NCBI GenBank assembly: GCA_910579275.1
Contig: CAJTTO010000018.1
Span: 9,901 to 73,900 of the forward strand
Reading direction: 5' to 3'
DNA length: 64,000 bases
Source: an uncultured Lachnospiraceae bacterium
GTDB taxonomy: Bacteria > Bacillota > Clostridia > Lachnospirales > Lachnospiraceae
In this document: piece by piece, positions 61,975 to 64,000 of the stretch
Position numbering within the stretch: the stretch's first letter is position 1
How the letters are laid out: each line of letters begins with the position of its first letter
The notes under the pieces: generated by a model
Told to the model about the DNA's origin: nothing
Databases searched by the model: none
What the model saw: the letters and a program-made list of their open reading frames with translations, nothing else
Program-made: the position numbers and the translations under genes

Positions 61975-63171
61975 ATGCCAAAACTAAACGAAAACTATCT
62001 GAATCTCAAAGAAAGCTACCTGTTTTCAGAAATCGGGCACCGCGTCAGCACTTATATCGCAGCCAATCCAGACAAAAACGTAATCCGTCTAGGAATTGGC
62101 GATGTCACACTTCCAATTGGATCAGAAATAATTGCCGAGCTTCATGAGGGGGTGAACGCCCTTGCAAGCGCTGATACCTTTAAAGGATACGGACCCGAAC
62201 AGGGATATGACTTTCTACGCAATGCCATCGTTGACTACTATAAAAGAAACGATGTCTTGATTGAGTCCGACGAGGTATTTGTATCAGACGGTGCCAAAAG
62301 TGACACTGGAAATATTACAGAGCTTTTTGCAGGGGACAACACAATCCTCATCCCAGACCCAGTTTATCCGGTCTATGTTGACACCAATATCATGAATGGT
62401 CAAAACATCACCTACCTTGACGCAACTGAAGACAATGATTTTCTACCCATGCCGGACTTCAAGCTGCACGCCGATATTATTTATATCTGTTCCCCAAACA
62501 ATCCAACCGGCGCTGCTTACAACAAAGAACAGCTAAAGATTTGGGTTGATTATGCACTCGAAAATGATGCGATTATCCTTTATGACTCAGCCTACGAATG
62601 CTTTATAACAGATACATCGCTTCCCAGAAGCATCTATGCCATTGAAGGCTCCAAAAAATGTGCGATAGAATTTTGCTCTTTATCCAAAACAGCAGGCTTT
62701 ACGGGAACGCGCTGTGGCTATACAATCGTGCCAAAGAGCCTGAAATTCACTGCTTCCACAGGAGATGTTTTATCACTAAACGCAATGTGGAACCGGCGTC
62801 AGACTACCAAATTTAACGGCGTATCCTATATTGTGCAAAAAGGAGCCGCAGCAGTATTCTCTGTTGAAGGAATGGCGCAATGCAAAAATAACATTAAATA
62901 TTATCAGGAAAATGCCCGAATTATCTCTGAAGGACTTGCCCGAAAAAACATCCGATACTTTGGCGGCATAAATTCTCCATATGTATGGTTCAAATGTCCG
63001 AACGAAATGGATTCTTGGGATTTCTTCGACTATCTGCTGGCCAATGCGCAGATCGTTGGAACCCCCGGCGCAGGTTTTGGAAAAAATGGCCAGAAATTTT
63101 TCCGCCTCACATCATTTGGCAGCCGTGAAAGTACTCTTGAAGCAATGGAGAGAATTGACATATTGTTCTAA
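61975..63171 (+). CDS. dapL: LL-diaminopimelate aminotransferase
   Basis: PLP enzyme converting tetrahydrodipicolinate straight to LL-DAP, a one-step route to DAP and lysine. The 398-residue fold-type I protein starts MPKLNENYLNLKESYLFSEI, with RLGIGDVTLPI, GYGPEQGYDFLR, CSPNNPTGAAY, YDSAYECF and the PLP-lysine motif SLSKTAGFTGTRCGY. ATAGGAGGACTAGCC precedes the ATG at 61975; the longer frame begins inside the promoter. It stands alone with its own promoter and terminator. The product feeds MurE at 12898-14382. Confidence 0.96.
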   Translation: MPKLNENYLNLKESYLFSEIGHRVSTYIAANPDKNVIRLGIGDVTLPIGSEIIAELHEGVNALASADTFKGYGPEQGYDFLRNAIVDYYKRNDVLIESDEVFVSDGAKSDTGNITELFAGDNTILIPDPVYPVYVDTNIMNGQNITYLDATEDNDFLPMPDFKLHADIIYICSPNNPTGAAYNKEQLKIWVDYALENDAIILYDSAYECFITDTSLPRSIYAIEGSKKCAIEFCSLSKTAGFTGTRCGYTIVPKSLKFTASTGDVLSLNAMWNRRQTTKFNGVSYIVQKGAAAVFSVEGMAQCKNNIKYYQENARIISEGLARKNIRYFGGINSPYVWFKCPNEMDSWDFFDYLLANAQIVGTPGAGFGKNGQKFFRLTSFGSRESTLEAMERIDILF

Positions 63172-63222
63172 TGTGCCGGGAAATATCGTCCTTCTCTTCC
63201 CGATATACCCGATCTGTACATC

Positions 63223-63260
63223 ATAAAACCCCTTTGACATATCTGCCAAAGGGGTTTTAT
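63223..63260 (+). terminator. dapL terminator
   Basis: ATAAAACCCCTTTG and CAAAGGGGTTTTAT form a perfect 14-bp stem around a 10-nt loop, 50 bp after the dapL stop. The A/T-rich outer pairs make it usable on either strand. Confidence 0.85.
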
Positions 63261-63459
63261 TAAGACTCTATTTTAGCATCAAAACATGCAGAACTGCAAT
63301 TTGATACATCTCAGCAACTACATTTTTCAAGAATCCTGCCACAGTGCAAAATCCCGACTGGTCTATTACTTATTTTTACAAATATTTGTAATGGCCGGAC
63401 TAACGTACTCTGAAATCTGTTAAAATAAATCTTATGTCTAAAATGCACACTAAACCAAA

Positions 63460-63672
63460 TTATGCAAGTGTAACATTTGCAGCTCTGAGCTTAGAGCTGT
63501 TCTTAGGATCCTGCTCAATATCGAAAGTCACCTTCTGACCCTCTTCAAGCGTCTTGTATCCGTCAGATACAATAGCTGAAAAATGTACAAATACATCTTC
63601 TCCAGTACCTTCATTTGTTATGAATCCATAACCCTTCTGAGCATTAAACCACTTAACTGTTCCGTTGTTCAT
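63460..63672 (-). CDS. Cold-shock protein (CspA family)
   Basis: RNA chaperone with a single OB fold. The 70-residue protein has RNP1 KGYGFIT and RNP2 VFVHFSAI, starting MNNGTVKWFNAQ. I use the ATG at 63672, 8 nt after GGAGG; the upstream ATG frame lies within the binding site. The 5' leader of about 115 nt is highly structured (63722-63768), as is common for cold-regulated csp messages. The C-terminal AANVTLA is slightly extended compared with typical CspA ends. Confidence 0.95.
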   Translation of the reverse strand: MNNGTVKWFNAQKGYGFITNEGTGEDVFVHFSAIVSDGYKTLEEGQKVTFDIEQDPKNSSKLRAANVTLA

Positions 63673-63721
63673 TTCTAGAACCTCCATTAAAAATATTTGT
63701 GTACTCTCCATAAGTCAAAAA

Positions 63722-63768
63722 CTGACTTGTTCCGCAATTCAAATGGAATGATTTGCAGAACAAGTCAG
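63722..63768 (-). promoter_or_regulatory. Structured 5' leader of the csp mRNA
   Basis: CTGACTTGTTC (63722-63732) pairs exactly with 63758-63768; inside, GCAAATCAT and ATTTGAATTGC can pair with a bulge. It lies between the promoter and the ribosome binding site and could act as an RNA thermosensor. Confidence 0.55.
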
Positions 63769-63795
63769 CTCATAGTTCTAATTGAATACTATAAA

Positions 63796-63824
63796 ATTTT
63801 ATCACTTTTACAATACAAAGTCAA
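63796..63824 (-). promoter_or_regulatory. Promoter of the csp gene
   Basis: Minus strand -35 TTGACT (63819-63824), 17-bp spacer, -10 TAAAAT (63796-63801); predicted start about 117 nt before the csp ATG. Confidence 0.75.
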
Positions 63825-63852
63825 TATAAAACAATCTATAAAATAAAAAAGA

Positions 63853-63926
63853 TAGCGAAGGGGGGATTCGAACCCTCGACACCGCGGGTATGAACCGCGT
63901 GCTCTAGCCAACTGAGCTACTTCGCC
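63853..63926 (-). tRNA. tRNA-Met (CAT), elongator
   Basis: The minus strand folds as a 74-nt tRNA: acceptor GGCGAAG with CTTCGCT (first pair G-U), D arm GCTCAGTTGGCTAGAGC, anticodon stem CGCGG/CCGCG with loop TTCATAC, and T arm GAGGGTTCGAATCCCCC-like pairing. The anticodon CAT lies at 63890-63892. The sequence resembles elongator tRNA-Met of Firmicutes, not initiator or tRNA-Ile2. CCA is not encoded: TCT and a T run follow. Confidence 0.93.
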
Positions 63927-64000
63927 ATTTACTAAACTGAGGTTGTTCCCTCAAAACCGAACACAAAAATCAACCGTACATCCTCTTCCCAACATTCCCA

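Noticed and set aside
63853..63926. Initiator tRNA or tRNA-Ile2 with CAT anticodon
   Set aside because: The acceptor and anticodon stems match elongator tRNA-Met; the GGG/CCC anticodon stem of initiator tRNA is absent.

Overview
The window is a gene-dense piece of chromosome from a spore-forming Clostridia member, most likely a Lachnospiraceae relative. Reasons: PolC-type replicative polymerase, the sporulation trio spoIIGA-sigE-sigG, the SCIFF ribosomally made peptide with its radical SAM maturase, a PASTA-domain Ser/Thr kinase with PP2C partner, meso-DAP type MurE plus an LL-DAP aminotransferase, and an elongator tRNA-Met without an encoded CCA. Nearly everything lies on the minus strand; only the CNNM/CorC-like membrane protein and dapL are on the plus strand. 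No phage, insertion sequence, CRISPR array or defence island was seen.

Layout from the right, in the direction of transcription. 63.9-57.4 kb: tRNA-Met, a cold-shock protein with a structured leader, dapL (plus strand), an acyltransferase, a DUF436 protein, a polysaccharide deacetylase and a bactofilin. 57.4-46.1 kb: the pyrH-frr-uppS-cdsA-dxr-rseP-ispG-polC block (UMP kinase, ribosome recycling, undecaprenyl carrier, phospholipid and MEP isoprenoid steps, then DNA polymerase), closed by a strong terminator. 45.9-30.8 kb: a division and cell-wall (dcw) cluster mraZ-rsmH-ftsL-pbp-pbp-murD-ftsW-murA-ftsQ-ftsZ followed by spoIIGA-sigE-sigG; mraY and murG are absent from their usual places. 30.6-25.7 kb: a chemoreceptor, a phosphopantetheinyl transferase and a large unrecognised protein with a degenerate cyclic-nucleotide-binding fold. 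24.1-18.2 kb: a YrzE-like membrane protein, a secreted GH25 lysozyme, the short scfA SCIFF gene (only 47 codons), scfB and a fused secDF. 18.1-14.8 kb: TraX-like protein, acyl-ACP thioesterase, recJ. 14.4-1.0 kb: murE-priA-def-fmt-yugP-rsmB-rlmN-prpC-pknB-rsgA-rpe, a classic Firmicutes operon joining translation start and modification to the cell-wall-sensing kinase/phosphatase pair. A DUF4180 gene with its own promoter ends the window.

The most notable signals are regulatory. (1) The spoIIG promoter has a consensus -35 and a consensus -10 set 21 bp apart, as in Spo0A-activated promoters, and its -35 plus a Spo0A-like box sit in the loop of the ftsZ terminator hairpin. (2) spoIIGA appears to start at an ATT codon. 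(3) mraZ is preceded by four GTGG boxes at exact 10-bp spacing. (4) Dispersed intergenic hairpins and a MITE-like repeat recur at several places. (5) A 17-nt exact T7 promoter core lies inside pknB, antisense to it. No clearly new multi-gene system was found; the least explained gene is the 773-residue CNB-like protein at 25738-28059.
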